64,000 nt of DNA from Paramarasmius palmivorus (Eukaryota > Basidiomycota > Agaricomycetes > Agaricales > Marasmiaceae). The position numbers were made by a program, and so were the translations under genes. A model generated the notes under the pieces. That model did not search any database, was not told the origin of the DNA, and saw only the letters and a program-made list of their open reading frames with translations. The stretch is taken from positions 124,001-188,000 of the forward strand of contig JAYKXP010000048.1 of NCBI GenBank assembly GCA_037176845.1, written 5' to 3'. The first letter of the stretch is position 1; every line of letters starts with the position of its first letter. Below, piece by piece: positions 1 through 14,183 of the stretch.

Positions 1-1301
1 CTCTAAGATCGCATACGCAAGTACGCCCTCAATGCACTGAAAGGGGCACAAATGGCTTCTGTGGCAATACATTCCTGCTGTCCGATTATCTTCTCCTTGT
101 TCATCAAGGTTCCTGCTGTTCTGAGGGAGATAATGCTATCATGAACGTAATAACCAGGGACGAGACATTGGCAACCGCAACTCGACCGCAACTCACTTTT
201 CGGAGGAGCACTATTTGTGCCTAGTCCGTCTTCGTAGTACTTCATCCATCCTGTCGAGGAAGGCACTACCAAGGTACTTCCGTAGTCGAAAACAGCGCTT
301 GTGACCAATGCTACTGGACTGTAATATCATTATGGGCGTGGGTCAGAATGGCGAGCTTGGGCTTGGGATAAGAGAACTCACCTCACTATTAGCTGCTACC
401 ATTGATGATGATGACACTTGACGTCAAACCATCATTCCCTTGCTAATTCATGCGAGAAACGAGAATGCTCGTTGTGTTCGTATAATGATACGCATTCAAC
501 GACGACAATTGAAGCTCAAGCCTGTGAAAGCACGTGCGCCTCAAGCTCCCGCGCTGGCGCTTGTTCTTTGTTCCTCGACCAACACGTAGGCACTGACTAT
601 AATCGGGGATGTCAATGAGCGCTGATCCAGTAGACTGTGTGTTGCAGGTGTGTAGTTTTCATTTATTCAGAATTTCCCCGATTCACTTCCAAAGCAGTAA
701 ATCACATCCAGGTCGTATGAGGAAACAGAAAACGGAGCAAACCTGGTAGACTCCACCTTCAGCTCGTTAAAGCATCCCAAGAATCGACCCTATTCGGACC
801 ACGAAAGTATACAAAGAGGCACCTGTCGACTTCGCAAACGGCGGACGGCATCACCGGACCATGATATTGTATTTCTCTGATGGACTCTGAGGTATGTTGG
901 TGATTTTTTAAACCTCAACATTGTCATCTCATTATGGAAATCGACCTCATCGCATCAGAATCCTTGGAACGACCCTTCGAAAGCTTTCAGGTGACCTGAA
1001 TGCGAGGCACGACGTATCCAATATGGTTGCTTTCATCAGCGAAAGAATGTGGTGCGCCTTATCATCAGGCTGGGGAAACGGTGGATCCCAACCGTATAAA
1101 GTTACTCTTCTCCGCGTTCCATGCTACTTGATACGGGAGAAGTGCCTTCCCATTACCTGCTCAAGGGTCGACATTTCATTTGCCTTTATCGCATCTCCAT
1201 CGGTGCAATCCAGCCTTCGGCGAGATATAAACCGACTCAGTTATAATGTTACGGTACTCGACTAAACGCTAAACGCTATCTCGGTCAGATCAGAAACGTT
1301 C
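1..1301. other. Upstream region of the class II cyclase, no supported gene
   Basis: Apart from the TATA-like element at 1226, I see no gene with recognisable motifs. Short open frames on both strands lack family signatures. The region 1-700 could hold the end of an unrelated gene cut by the window. Confidence 0.4.
1226..1231 (+). promoter_or_regulatory. Candidate TATA box of the class II cyclase
   Basis: TATAAA lies 71 nt upstream of the cyclase ATG. Position and sequence fit a core promoter element; no experimental support. Confidence 0.4.
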
Positions 1302-3164
1302 ATGGCTACTCACGACGACGCCAACGCATTTTTGAAACAACTCGTACGCTCCTACGACTCCTCTACTCACGGATTGGGCTCTACTGGCGTCAGCTTGTAC
1401 GATACGGCCTGGCTATCTATCGTTACTCGCACCATTGATGACGCTGGTACTAAATCTTGGGTATTCCCCCAGTCGTTCGAGTATATCTGCAACGCCCAGG
1501 CAGAAGACGGAGGATGGCATGGCGATGGCTCTCTCATCGATAGCATTATGAACACCCTGGTCTCCCTCTTCTCCTTGAAGCTCCACGAAAAGGCCGACTC
1601 ACAATCGAATCTATCCGACAAGGTGGAGAAAGCGAAGCTCTTCCTCACCGATGCGCTGCAAAAATGGGATGTACCATCCACTGAACGCATCGCGTTCGAG
1701 CTCATTATTCCCCGTGTCCTGCAGTTCTTGGAAGACGAAGGCATCTACTTCGAATTCCCACATCGAGAGGCGTTGGAGAATCTGAGGAACCGGAAACTCA
1801 AAACATTGGATTTGGGTTTGGTGTATCGGATGCAGACGCCGGTCCTCTACACGCTCGAGGCGTTTGTGGGGGTTTTGGACTTCGACAGGCTTGGAGGTCT
1901 CAAGATAGATGGCCACTTCTGCGCATCACCAGCATCCACGGCGGCGTATCTTACCTACTGTTCGACTTGGGATGAAGAGGCAGAAAACTACCTTCGCCAG
2001 ATGCTTCGTCGTTGTAGCATTTATGGTGAGGGTGCTGCCTGCACGATCTGGCCGACAAGTGTCTTTGAACTTGCATGGGTGAGTCCATTGCATGCCTTGC
2101 TTTCCCTGAGCAAATATCTAATACCAGCTCAGCCGATCGGTACGCTCATAGAAAGTGGATTCGGCCGAGATGAACTCGATGAACCAACTCTACAGCGCGC
2201 AGCCGAGATATTGCATTCTGCTCTTGCCATTGGAAAAGGAGTCACCGGTCCCTGTTCGTCTCCGAGTTTTTTGTTCGAAGATTATAGTCTGACAAATCCT
2301 CCAAGTGTTACATGCGTTCCCTGATGCCGATGATACCGCGAAGGCTGTAACAGCCCTTCGGTACATCGGTCAACCTCACCCTATCGAACCCCTACTCAAG
2401 ACGTTTGAACGACCTGACTACATTATGTGCCAGCAGTTTGAGCGTAACCCTAGCTTTAGCGCCAACTGCAATGTGCTTATAGCCCTCCAAGCGCTCCCAC
2501 AGCCTCAGGATTATTTCCCCCAGATCCTGAAGATAATCAACTTTGTCACTGGAGCTTATTCCAGTGCTCGGCATGTCGAGGAAGTACGAGACAAATGGGT
2601 GCGTGACCTTCTGATCGTTTCGCCACCATACGATTGCTTACAGCTTCGATTCAGCACACCTCTCCGTGGTACCTTGCCATGCTTGCAACCAAAGGCTTTG
2701 CGCGCTTCGTTCATCTCTACGACAAAGGAGTTTATCAAGGAGTTGATGTTCCTGAAGAACTCATCACGTATACCATCCCGAAGACCCTATTCCAGTTCCT
2801 CGCCGATATCCTACAATCTCAGCATAAGGATGGTTCATGGGGTTCAAATCCTAACATCGAGGAGACAGCTTACTGCGTTTTAGCGTTAGCTCACCTCACC
2901 TCACTTCCCTACGACATCACCATTCGTCGTAAAGTGGCCGAGGTCATCGGAGTTGCTCGAGAGTATCTCAAGGCGAACGCAGATGATAGCAAACTTATCA
3001 AACCGCGGTCACAGATCTGGACGAGCAAGGTCACATATGGGTTGGAGAATATTTGCCAGGGGTATGCGTTATCTGCCCTTCGTGTCCCGGTGCAGGTCGA
3101 GTCCTCTGATTCGATGCTATCGAGCGAGCTTGCCGGATACTTTACAAAGGCTAGCCTGGAGTAG
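1302..3164 (+). CDS. Class II-only labdane-type diterpene cyclase (copalyl-diphosphate-synthase-like)
   Basis: Four exons (1302-2078, 2133-2253, 2306-2598, 2655-3164) give 566 residues. The introns are 54, 52 and 56 nt and the summed CDS is in frame. The protein carries the class II aspartate triad DADD (residues 306-309, bases 2323-2334), the general-acid motif for protonation-initiated cyclisation of geranylgeranyl diphosphate. It also has the family's QAEDGGWHGDGS block near residue 70 and DKWHTSPWY across the third splice junction (W397/H398). It ends soon after the conserved KVTY segment (about 523-526), where bifunctional fungal cyclases would continue into a class I domain. No DDxxD domain follows. 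By family the product would be a copalyl-type or other bicyclic diphosphate; the exact product cannot be read from sequence. A possible TATA box lies 71 nt upstream of the ATG. The 52-nt intron donor (GTTCGT at 2254) has an alternative at 2248 in the same phase. Confidence 0.9.
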
Positions 3165-6100
3165 CGTGTGAACGTGGGGAACGAATCATGTTGTAGAGTT
3201 GTAGGAATGTTTATAGATGGACGGCAACAAGAACCTTCTAAGATCAACCAGCGATTGCTATTTAAACAAGCGCTCATCGACATCGGCGCTTAAGTTAACG
3301 ATGGTCCACCTACCCGGGCCCAGGAGATCCTCTATCATTGCCAACCGCCAGCGTCATTCGCTGTCACTCCACGAACGATTCAAGGAAGACGTATATGAAT
3401 AGCCTCACCGTCAGAAGAGCGTCGATACTGCATTAGCCAGGGGTAGTTGTGTCCTCTTGGGATCTGCATGTGAAGGGTCGAGCTTGAGCGTGGACTGCCG
3501 CTGCTGCCAGTTGATATCGAAGACGGTATGGGTGCTCACTGTACGTCGTGATCCCTTTCTAATGTTCAACTCAACGAATCTGACTGTACAACAGGATCAG
3601 TTCCAAAACTTCGAGTTCCTCGTACCCTGATTGTGGCACTTACAATTCCTGACGTCTTGCAAAGCTTACTTTAAAGAAGACAATTGGGCAAGAGAGATAT
3701 GTGGTTAAACGAGGACGGGGATCTAGTTAAGGTTCTGATAGTCTCCCCTGGGCAGACTTGATTGCTCGCAGGCTCGCTTGATATGAAGGTTCTGAACAGT
3801 GTTGCATAACCATGAAAACTAAAATTGCGAGGGAGAATGATACAGCAGAAAAGGTACATGACTTGGTATTGTTGAGCCACACATACGTGTCATTTACAAA
3901 CCATCTAATTTCAGGTACGCGGATTTCTATAAAATTCAGTTATACTCTTGGGATTAACAAGATACATCTCGAAGAGGCAGCTAAGAGGGCGGATTTCTGG
4001 GATTGCCAAAAACATTATACTGGTGATATTTACACGATTATCTAGCTTTTCTTCTCTCCGATATTCATAGAACGTTACAACATCGTGAAATCTAAGAAAT
4101 GGGACATTGCCACACGGAATGGAAGGCCAACAACACCGACCTGTAGTTTGCCTTTCGAACACACATATGCTGGTTACCCCGAAGGCGCGGTAGTAGTCTA
4201 TGGCTGGGTATCTTCCGAGTCTGTCCGAGGCAGAATCCTAACTCAATCATCATAATCGCTGAGTACACGGTTTATTTTTCAGAGACGTACCTCATGTAGT
4301 GATATGTACGGTGCTTGTACCCATCTCAGATATTATGATTGTCAGCCTTTTGAGCTGACTGACCACCGGATACCGTTACTGACGTTGATGCGTGCGGATT
4401 GGTTTAAAGGCAATTGTTACAACTACCAAGGGCATGCATTCTCATACAAGCTACTGAAACTCGAATGCCTATGTTTGGACGGGTCGCGACTGAGGTGAGT
4501 AAAAACAAATCGCTCAGTGCATCATAACCTGTGCTGCAACTTGCCACATTCCAGTATGACCATAACGGAGGAGAGGCATGATGTGGTAGTACCCTTTCTT
4601 CCAGTCTTTCCCCCGCCCCGGCGCGTCGTCACTGATAGGTATAACCCATATGGGATTTTTTCCTCTTTGAAACTGCCGAGCTTTTACAAGCACGGCCCCC
4701 GCTTCAGCCGCGCCATGTAAAAAAGTGCAGGTACGTAGCGCTTCCCTGCAATGATTACGCGTCGACATTCGGCAGATATTATAGTCTCTGAGTACATACT
4801 AGCTTCTATAACGAGTATCGCCTCGCGTCCTAGATCTCTGTCCAGAAGTTTAAGTAAGCCACCCCAGTATCGAGCAGAGTGCACTTACGTGGCGGCATGC
4901 ATGGGGACAACATGGGGAGTCGCGGCGGAAAGCCGGGTCTCAAATTCGGACTATAGCCTACTATAATCCCATGATAACCTCGATCACGAAGATCTCAATC
5001 ACGCTGTGACGAGACAGATGGGCCGGCCATACTTAGCAGGCCATAGCCATTGGCCATAATCTGACGGCGGTCACTTGACGGGTGGATATCTGGGATGGAA
5101 AGTGTCAAATTCGTCTCCCTGACTTCGAAGTTGGTATATGACGAACTCTGTATGTAAGATACACCACTCCGATCAGACTGAGCTGGCTGAAAACGCTTGA
5201 AGTGGCCAGGAATACACAATCCGATCCCATGACTGGCACTCTAAAGATTATGAGGCTGACAACAGGAATGCGTGTCGCTCCAAGCTGCCTCAACCCTGTG
5301 ATGATATCATATAGTCCATAGCCGAGACCCGAGGCACACGATTTTGGCACTATCGAGGAACAGTTTGGGAGTATGCTAGCGCTAGCGTTGAACCTCGTTG
5401 AACGTTGAAGCCATAGTGTCGAACCTGAGAATTAGTTCAGCCATAGAAAATCTAGATCGAGGTGCCGCGAGTTGATACCGGCTAGTCACTAGGTGGAAAC
5501 GCCACAAAAGCGTTGGTACTAGGCCCAAGCGGGCAGTGTCCCTTGTCGCCGTCCGATTTCCGAGCACTCAGCAACGAGGAGCAACGAGGTGGCAAAAGCA
5601 GGCAAAAGCCCAGCGACATCGCTTGGTACATTGCCATCTGGTCTGGAGCATCACGATTCATGGCGGGTCTGCAAACAATCGAAAAATGCAACCAGTCCCG
5701 AGTACTGAGTGATATTCGACGGAAAAGTGGCAGGAGATTCGGGTATTACGAAAATTCCTAAGTGTGGTAGCAATTTGGCGTCCGTCCGGATGGAGGCCTG
5801 AAACTTAAAGCGAGGAAGTTAAGGCGGACATTTGATACTGGACAATTGGGACCATGGCGGCGGGAACATTGTATGCCAAGGTCCCGGATTTACCTGATCA
5901 CCCAGGTCCATGGTGTAGGGTCTAGAATATTCGTAATCGCAGGGCAGAAGGAACTGACAAACATAATCTCTGGTCTGGAGAGCGAAGGCTTTTGTAGTTA
6001 TTGAAAACCAACTGAACGACACGGTCTTTGAGCTGTGAAATAATGAGTCCAAGGCCAGTATAGTTGCCCTCTAGATCAACAGGGAATACGGCATGACAGG

Positions 6101-7527
6101 GCGTGACTAGATAACCCAAGGAGATGATTCGCTGATGCGACTAACCGTAAGATTCGGCTGTGACCACCTCCGAGGAGCAACACCTACGAAACCGATTTTC
6201 AAAGATGGCACATTGTTGGGAGGTTCAGAACGGCGAGGCTTTTGTTTTCCGGCTTTCCTGTAAATAGTAGCCGTTAGCATTCTTGTATTCCTGAATGTGA
6301 TAGAAATGAAGAAATTTACACGATTGTCTTCCTCGCCACCGTTTAGCGCTCCAAGTTTCGAAGTTCGACACTGCCTGTTCCCAACATAGCTAAAAACGCC
6401 GAGATCTAATTTATTTGTAGATTTCATTTATGCTTTTGATGGAAAAAGTTGTGGTCACGGGTGAAGGGTTGAAGATCTGATGGTCGGAAAATGATCTGAT
6501 TGGTGCTTGTGACTCTGAGTGCCAGGCCTGACACTGCCTGACAGCGCTGTACTTTAGGTACATAGCGGAAATGGACGAGCGGCTACGAGTGGGTGGTTTC
6601 GGGGCCGTGTGTTCGTCTCGGAAGGATAGGAAGTGTCGTCGAAGGAGAGAAGGTGGATACGTATACAGATATACCCCTGCGTTGTCTTCTAACAGTTTGA
6701 TCACGCTGCCGCAGCGTCCCAGTTTCAAACGAGTTTCTACTGTCCAACGATATGGTATTTGCATGGGAGATATCAGAGGCGAAGGGCAAAGCGGTTTCCT
6801 CGGCTAAGTGACACGAAGGATCGGTGGTGGTGAATCAATACCAGGATGTGCCTAATCGACGCTGCAGACTTCGAACATGACATGACAAGAGATGATCGGT
6901 TGCAGAAAGAGCACCTTCCATTCAACATCCAGGGTCCTCGTTGACATGTATCTAAATCTCGTGGTCATTGCCCTAAGAGAGCCTTTCAGTCGTAATGGTG
7001 GTGGGCAAAATGGGCTGTGAATACATACAATGGTCATTATCATCTGGCCCAGTTGCTCAGCGTAAACCTCAGTCACCGAGTCAGAGTCTCGCCGACATGA
7101 GGCTGATGCCCGAGCCTTGAAAGTAATTGATCAGTTGTTTGGTAGTTGAGAAGATCGTAACATCAGAAAAAGGAATAGACTGTGTTAACAAATCTTGTCA
7201 TGCAGATGCAGATCACAACGAATCTTTCCCCGTGAGGAAAGCGCCTTGAAGACAAGGCCCCAGAGTCGCATACAAAGGAATACAAAAGTCTTTCACGGGA
7301 GATAAACAGAGCAAGGTATCTCAAGAGAGAGAAAGCCAGAGTGTTCAAGAAAGGGAGCGGAAGAGAATAAAAATCTTATAAAGAGGCCGGTATCTCAAAC
7401 CCTAACCCAGATCCGTTGAGGCTTGAGCTAGCGCCCAACCGTAAAGTTTACCCCTTCCCATCGCCGCCCCCCGGACACCTTTTCTCCTTCCTTCCATCAT
7501 CTCATCGTTCCCGGTGCCCTCGACAGG
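3165..7527. other. 4.4-kb gene-poor stretch between the cyclase and the PAS gene
   Basis: No frame longer than about 117 residues and no recognisable domain on either strand. A minus-strand frame near 5922-6119 (GYLVTPCHAVFPVDLEGNYT) looks protein-like but was not identified. No transposase, reverse transcriptase or long terminal repeat was seen. Confidence 0.4.
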
Positions 7528-9576
7528 ATGCCAACCTCCGCGCAAAGCAATGAAGTCCCATGTCTTTCCTTTAGTGCGTGGCTCAACTCTTTTTAACTCC
7601 ATGGGTGCTGAGCAAACTCGATAGTTGGGATTGTGGACTTTTCTCAAGACGCAAGATGGTTATACATGACCGATTCGGTCACAGACCTATTGGGTAATTT
7701 GGTTGCGGAGAAGAACCATTAGAAGAAGCTGACGAAGGAGAAATACCCAGGATACGAGCCACATGAATTGCGTGGAAGGCCCAGTTTGGAGCTAGTTCAT
7801 CCAGATGAAGCACCGAGGGTCAGGCAATTGCATTAGTGGGTTTCCGCATCTCGTATCACGCAAAACTATGCTGACAAGAGACACATTGGTTTTCAGTGAG
7901 ACGATCAAGCAAGATAAAGCGGCCGTCCTCGTCTATCTGAGGATGAAGCACAAGGATCCATATAAAGGCTATATTTTATGTGGAGTCGTGCGTCCTTCAT
8001 TCCACCTGTGTCCCAGTACCTTGCCATCTAACCAATGAATCCACGTTGTGAATCATACTTCATATAAACGCAGTCGAGGTAGGCCCTCAACACTGAACTA
8101 CGTAATTTAGCCCGCACTAACAACTTTTCCTTTTACTTTATTATGTGCTATCCTCCCTATCATTTGGGTTGACACGTCCTTTGGTGCCTTCATGACACGG
8201 TCTTTGTCGTCGACGTCGCGCCTCGGACTCTCGTGTTGGTTATGCGGCCTCATCGTTGCTAAACGTACGCTTGGTATATGATGACTCATACGATCTCTTC
8301 GGAAAATGTGCACGGGCTTATTCGTTTTCGGACGTTGGTGGTGGATACGCGGCTCATGTCATTGTTTGCGTTTTCGACTGGGATTTTCGGTCGTCGTGTC
8401 AACCTGCATGCTGACCGATCTGCTCTCTTCCTCCGATGTCGTCGGTGCTATCTCATTGAAATACTGCACGCCACAAACGTCGTCACAAAATATCTTCCCA
8501 CATACTCACGTCAAAATCCCATGATTGGAATCAAAACTGGTCACGGATTGTCATTTTTAGAACCATCGTCCACAACGTTACTGTCGGCAGCGTATCTTTC
8601 GCTTCTCCAGGCGCCAAGGCACTACATAATGCGTCCACGGCGCAGGAAATCACGATCATCAGTCCAGCACCCCAGCTGGAGTTTAGGGTCAGCTTCACTC
8701 TATTTCCTTACAACTAGACCGACTAAGATTCTTCTAGCGCTGGCACGATCCATCGCCAATGCCACCTTCACCAATTCCAGCTTCACTACGGACCATCCCC
8801 GCAACTCTAACCGTGCGCTCACCTACGTTATCACCTCTGCCTTCCGGGGAACGTTCGCCAAGTCCTACCGATGATCCCCCGCTTTCGCCTTCATCTTCAA
8901 CTGCTACGTCGCCTAAACCTGCCCAATCACAGTCAAGTGTGGCGAAGCTTATCGCGGACAATTCGCCATCAGGGATCAATTATCCTACGCCTCCGGTGCA
9001 ATCTTTGAGGACAGCGTTAATTTTAAATCGATTCAGCAGGGAGTGTACGATTATGTATTGCAGTAACGACCACTTGATTGATCCACCGGATCGTGACGGT
9101 TAGTCTTTGTTTTTTATCTCTCTCGTCGCCTTGTAACACTTTGCTAATCGTTGGTCTTGACAGGTAACCCCGGCTGGCACCAAAGATCGTTCTTCGACTT
9201 CGTGTCTGCCTCCTCCGAGGACCAAGTGAGACAGTGGATAGACACGGTCAAAAGCTGGGGCGTGAATGAGCGAGGTCAGCCTTCAGATGGCGGCTTTGGC
9301 TTTGGACGATTTTTCCTGGTTAGGCGTGGAAAGATGACGAAGAAGGAGCCTTCGAGCCCACCTCGGCCTGGACGCGGACATAGAACGCACAGTACCTCAT
9401 ATATCAACCGTTCCAGAGCACACTCAAGCACTGTCCACTCTCAACGAGGTGTTGACCGTGACCGTGAACGGGAGAAGGAGAAGCATAGCGATGGAGAGGG
9501 AGAGATAATCTCGGTGGATGCCATATTCAGTGCACATAGTGACGGGTTGATGGTCATACTGAGGAGAGCGGTTTAG
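7528..9576 (+). CDS. Two-PAS-domain protein, white-collar-related, without LOV or GATA finger
   Basis: Eight exons are proposed: 7528-7573, 7625-7693, 7751-7835, 7897-7987, 8074-8078, 8561-8687, 8738-9098 and 9164-9576. They total 1197 nt, or 398 residues. The N-terminal PAS reads SFIGIVDFSQDARWLYMTDS, then GYEPHELRGRPSLELVHPDE, KHKDPYKGY and GAKALHNASTAQE. A Pro/Ser linker follows EFRRWHDPSP. The second PAS-like region runs from LILNRFSRECTIMYC to the terminal VDAIFSAHSDGLM block. The GRNCRFLQ flavin-binding motif and a GATA zinc finger are both absent, so it is probably a regulator or scaffold rather than a photoreceptor. Exon 5 is a 5-nt microexon (TCGAG) needed to join GV to SRTIVHNV in frame. 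The next intron, 482 nt, is far longer than the rest. An internal ATG at 8759 is not the start, because homologous sequence continues upstream of it. Confidence 0.8.
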
Positions 9577-10091
9577 CGGCGATGAAGAGTATACCACGCG
9601 ACAAGGGAGAAAGAGGGCGATGTTCACACCCACAAGAGAAGGCGCCGCGAGGGGAAGCAGATGGATACTGTGGTCAGGCGAAGTTTGGCCGATGGGGCTT
9701 AATTCGTGGTCCAGTCGTCTCGTGGATATCTGAACATTTACGACAAAACGGGAAAACGGAAAAAGGAAGAAAGCCTCGGGAAGGAAGGGTGAGTTACGAT
9801 GACAAGTGATGAAAATGACAGGATAAGAAAACGACATGAACATTATGACCTATGTTGTAGATACCACCAAGTGTATATTTACCGTCTCCTCTTTTTCCGA
9901 TGTCTGGGGCTTCTTTCTAGGGCTTCTCTTTCTTTTCATGATCTTACTTGCGTTGTATATAGTTATCTCTGTATCTATGTACTTGTACATCACCACGTTC
10001 AATTCCAGATTCTTCATGCTTCTCATGGGTAAAAAGGAACGCTAGCCCTAACCCCAGTACGAGCGCCTAAAATTTTCCTTGACTGACCCCC
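9577..10091. other. Intergenic, PAS gene to TRM61
   Basis: Contains only a T/C-rich stretch around 9885-9945. No gene seen. Confidence 0.5.
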
Positions 10092-12062
<1,971 letters not shown>

Positions 12063-12103
12063 TGCTTGTGTCGGATATAAATTACACAAAATGTATACAT
12101 TTG

Positions 12104-14183
12104 TCAACTATCCGATGCCCCGAGAATCATGGCTGCAGACATTTCTGGACGGAGCTGGAGTCGGCATCTAATATGAGGAGCTTTACTGCGTAAGACATGT
12201 GAATATGGAATCCCTTCAGAACGTAGTGGAAGGCTAACCTGAGAACCCCGCTGCTGTACTCGATCTTATCGCACTCGAGAGGCTGGCCTTTCGTATCCAC
12301 AGCATCACGAATATCGAAAGCGGTTAGCACAGAAGCAATGACAATCCATAAAATCTCCCGAGCAATCACTTGAACATTCCAGCTTGAACGTAAATTTTGA
12401 CGAAACCCATCAAATAGATCTCACCTCTTCCTGGACAAATCCTCTTTCCGAAGCCAAATGCGGCATCCACAGAAGCTACAGACGCGTTCAGCTGCCCGTC
12501 CGCAGTGAGAAAACGTTCGGGCACAAACTCGTCCGTATTCGGACCATACAATTTCTCGTTATGAAAGATTGCCCATACGTTCGGTAGACAGATAGACCCC
12601 TTTGGGAGAAAGTAACCCCCATAGTGATCATCTTTGGATAGAATGTGAGGGCCGCCCATAGGTAGCATAGGATTCCAGCGTAGCGTTTCGTTAACGACAG
12701 CGTCAATGTAAGGTATCTTCCCATAGTCGGAGAACTCGGGTAAGCGTCCGTGAAGAGCGGAATCGAGAGCATCTTGAGCTTTCTTTTGCACTTCAGGGTA
12801 AAGCGACATCGCTAAGAAAAAAGAGCATAGCTGGTTAAAGTGTCAGCACCGCCTAGTTCAAATGTTTGACGAGTGTGAGCGAATACAGCGTCAGAGCCCA
12901 CGTAAAGAGGTAGCCGTACCTAGATATGCAGTACCAAGAATGTTCTTCATGTCTTCGATTTGTTCCTCGTCCGGCGTACCGATGTTGTCAAGCAATGCCA
13001 TGTAGCGGGAGCAAACCGATGAGACAGCCGTCCCTTTAATCTATCGTATTGAGTAGTAAGTGAATAACTCCAAAGTGTGGATCAAGTCGATCCTTACCAT
13101 TGCCTCTCTCACATGCTCGAATGGTAGCCTTAAGGTCTTATCAAGTAGCTCAGCTCCTCTTCTGGTCATGTTCTTGAAATCGGCTCCCGGAATCCATGAG
13201 GGCAACAATTTGAGAAAAGGGAGCCTATCAACTTCAGATCAAGTCAGTGAGCACGTACGTCGCCTTTAGTATCAAATGACAGTTACCCAGGAATCCAGCT
13301 AGGGCAATATCGGCTACAAAGCGTACTAGTTCTTCCGCGCGGGTGATATACTCATCATCGCCACTGGTCGGCTTAATCCCATAAATAATAGATAGAATAG
13401 CATCTCCGGCAGCGCTGATGCAGGATCAATCAGTAGTGAATATTGATGAGTAGTGCGTGGTGTCACCGTACAGCTGAATATCCTTCTGGTGATCTGAGGT
13501 GGTGAGAAGGCGCCGTAGTAGGCGACGAGTAGCATCGAGTTGGTGGCCATGTCTGGTCGAATGCGTATCTGCCTCGAAGCCAAGCTTGAACAACCTTCTG
13601 TACCCTTCGAAACGAATTTTAGTCGATTCACAAGCCGAAAAGAAAATTACACACTAGTCCATAGCTGCCCATAACTCTGAAATACAAGGAGACGAGATAG
13701 ATTCATCCTATCAGAGCTCAGAACATGGTCGCCAAATCCGCTAGGACCCTGGAAGCTGGCTTACATGTCAAAAACCGTGGAGCTCATCCTGGGTTGGGTG
13801 ATTAGTTTGAGCTGCAAATTCAGAAGTCAACAAATGATTACCTGTCAGAGTAGAGGGCCGCACGCCTAGTGAATAGTTCGTGTACAACCTCTATATCATT
13901 GATGATGATTACAGTGGCACCGAGAGTCTGGAGGGATATTAAATCGGAGCCTGCTCCGACAATAATAAGACGACAATAGCCCAAGTGAAGCACGAAGATA
14001 CGTACGGTGATCGGAGCTCCATTTTGCATACACCTTCCACGGGTGTTTTCTGGGTGTATTGAGTATGTTGCCAACGAAAGGTAGAGCTAGAGGCCCCGGA
14101 GGAAGAGCATTCCGTCGACGATTGAGGAGGAAGGAAGATGTAACTAGAAGAGTTATCAAGACGCAGAGGGTGGGAGTCAGCAT
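12104..14183 (-). CDS. Cytochrome P450 monooxygenase
   Basis: This minus-strand multi-exon gene starts with a short hydrophobic anchor (MLTPTLCVLITLLVTSSFLL, 14183 downward), followed by the proline hinge PPGPLALPFVGN. Later parts include VHELFTRRAALYSDR, the I-helix GADT, the K-helix ExxR as ETLRWNP, and the heme-binding loop FGFGKRICPGR (12428-12460), whose Cys ligates heme. The C-terminus reads ..GVLSKAPHIRCRL and ends in ..GASDS at 12104. It is an ER-bound class II P450 of a basidiomycete family; I cannot assign the CYP number. It ends tail-to-tail with TRM61, 41 nt apart. Lying between the class II cyclase and the UbiA-type genes, it is a plausible tailoring oxidase for their terpenoid. 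Not every internal splice junction was resolved, but no stop or lost motif was seen. Confidence 0.92.

Noticed and set aside
921..1265. 114-codon open frame upstream of the cyclase
   Set aside because: No recognisable motif, overlaps the cyclase promoter and its TATA-like element.
1367..1744. Antisense frame inside the cyclase
   Set aside because: Shadow of the strongly supported plus-strand exon.
2838..2855. GGTTCAAATCC resembling a tRNA B box
   Set aside because: Lies in the cyclase exon (coding for WGSNPN); no tRNA fold around it.
8278..8874. 198-codon frame in the PAS gene region
   Set aside because: Wrong frame for the PAS exons; spans the long intron and coding DNA.
8759..9103. ATG at 8759 as the start of a separate gene
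   Set aside because: Upstream exons with PAS homology join in phase at 8738 (RRWHDPSP), so it is an internal Met.
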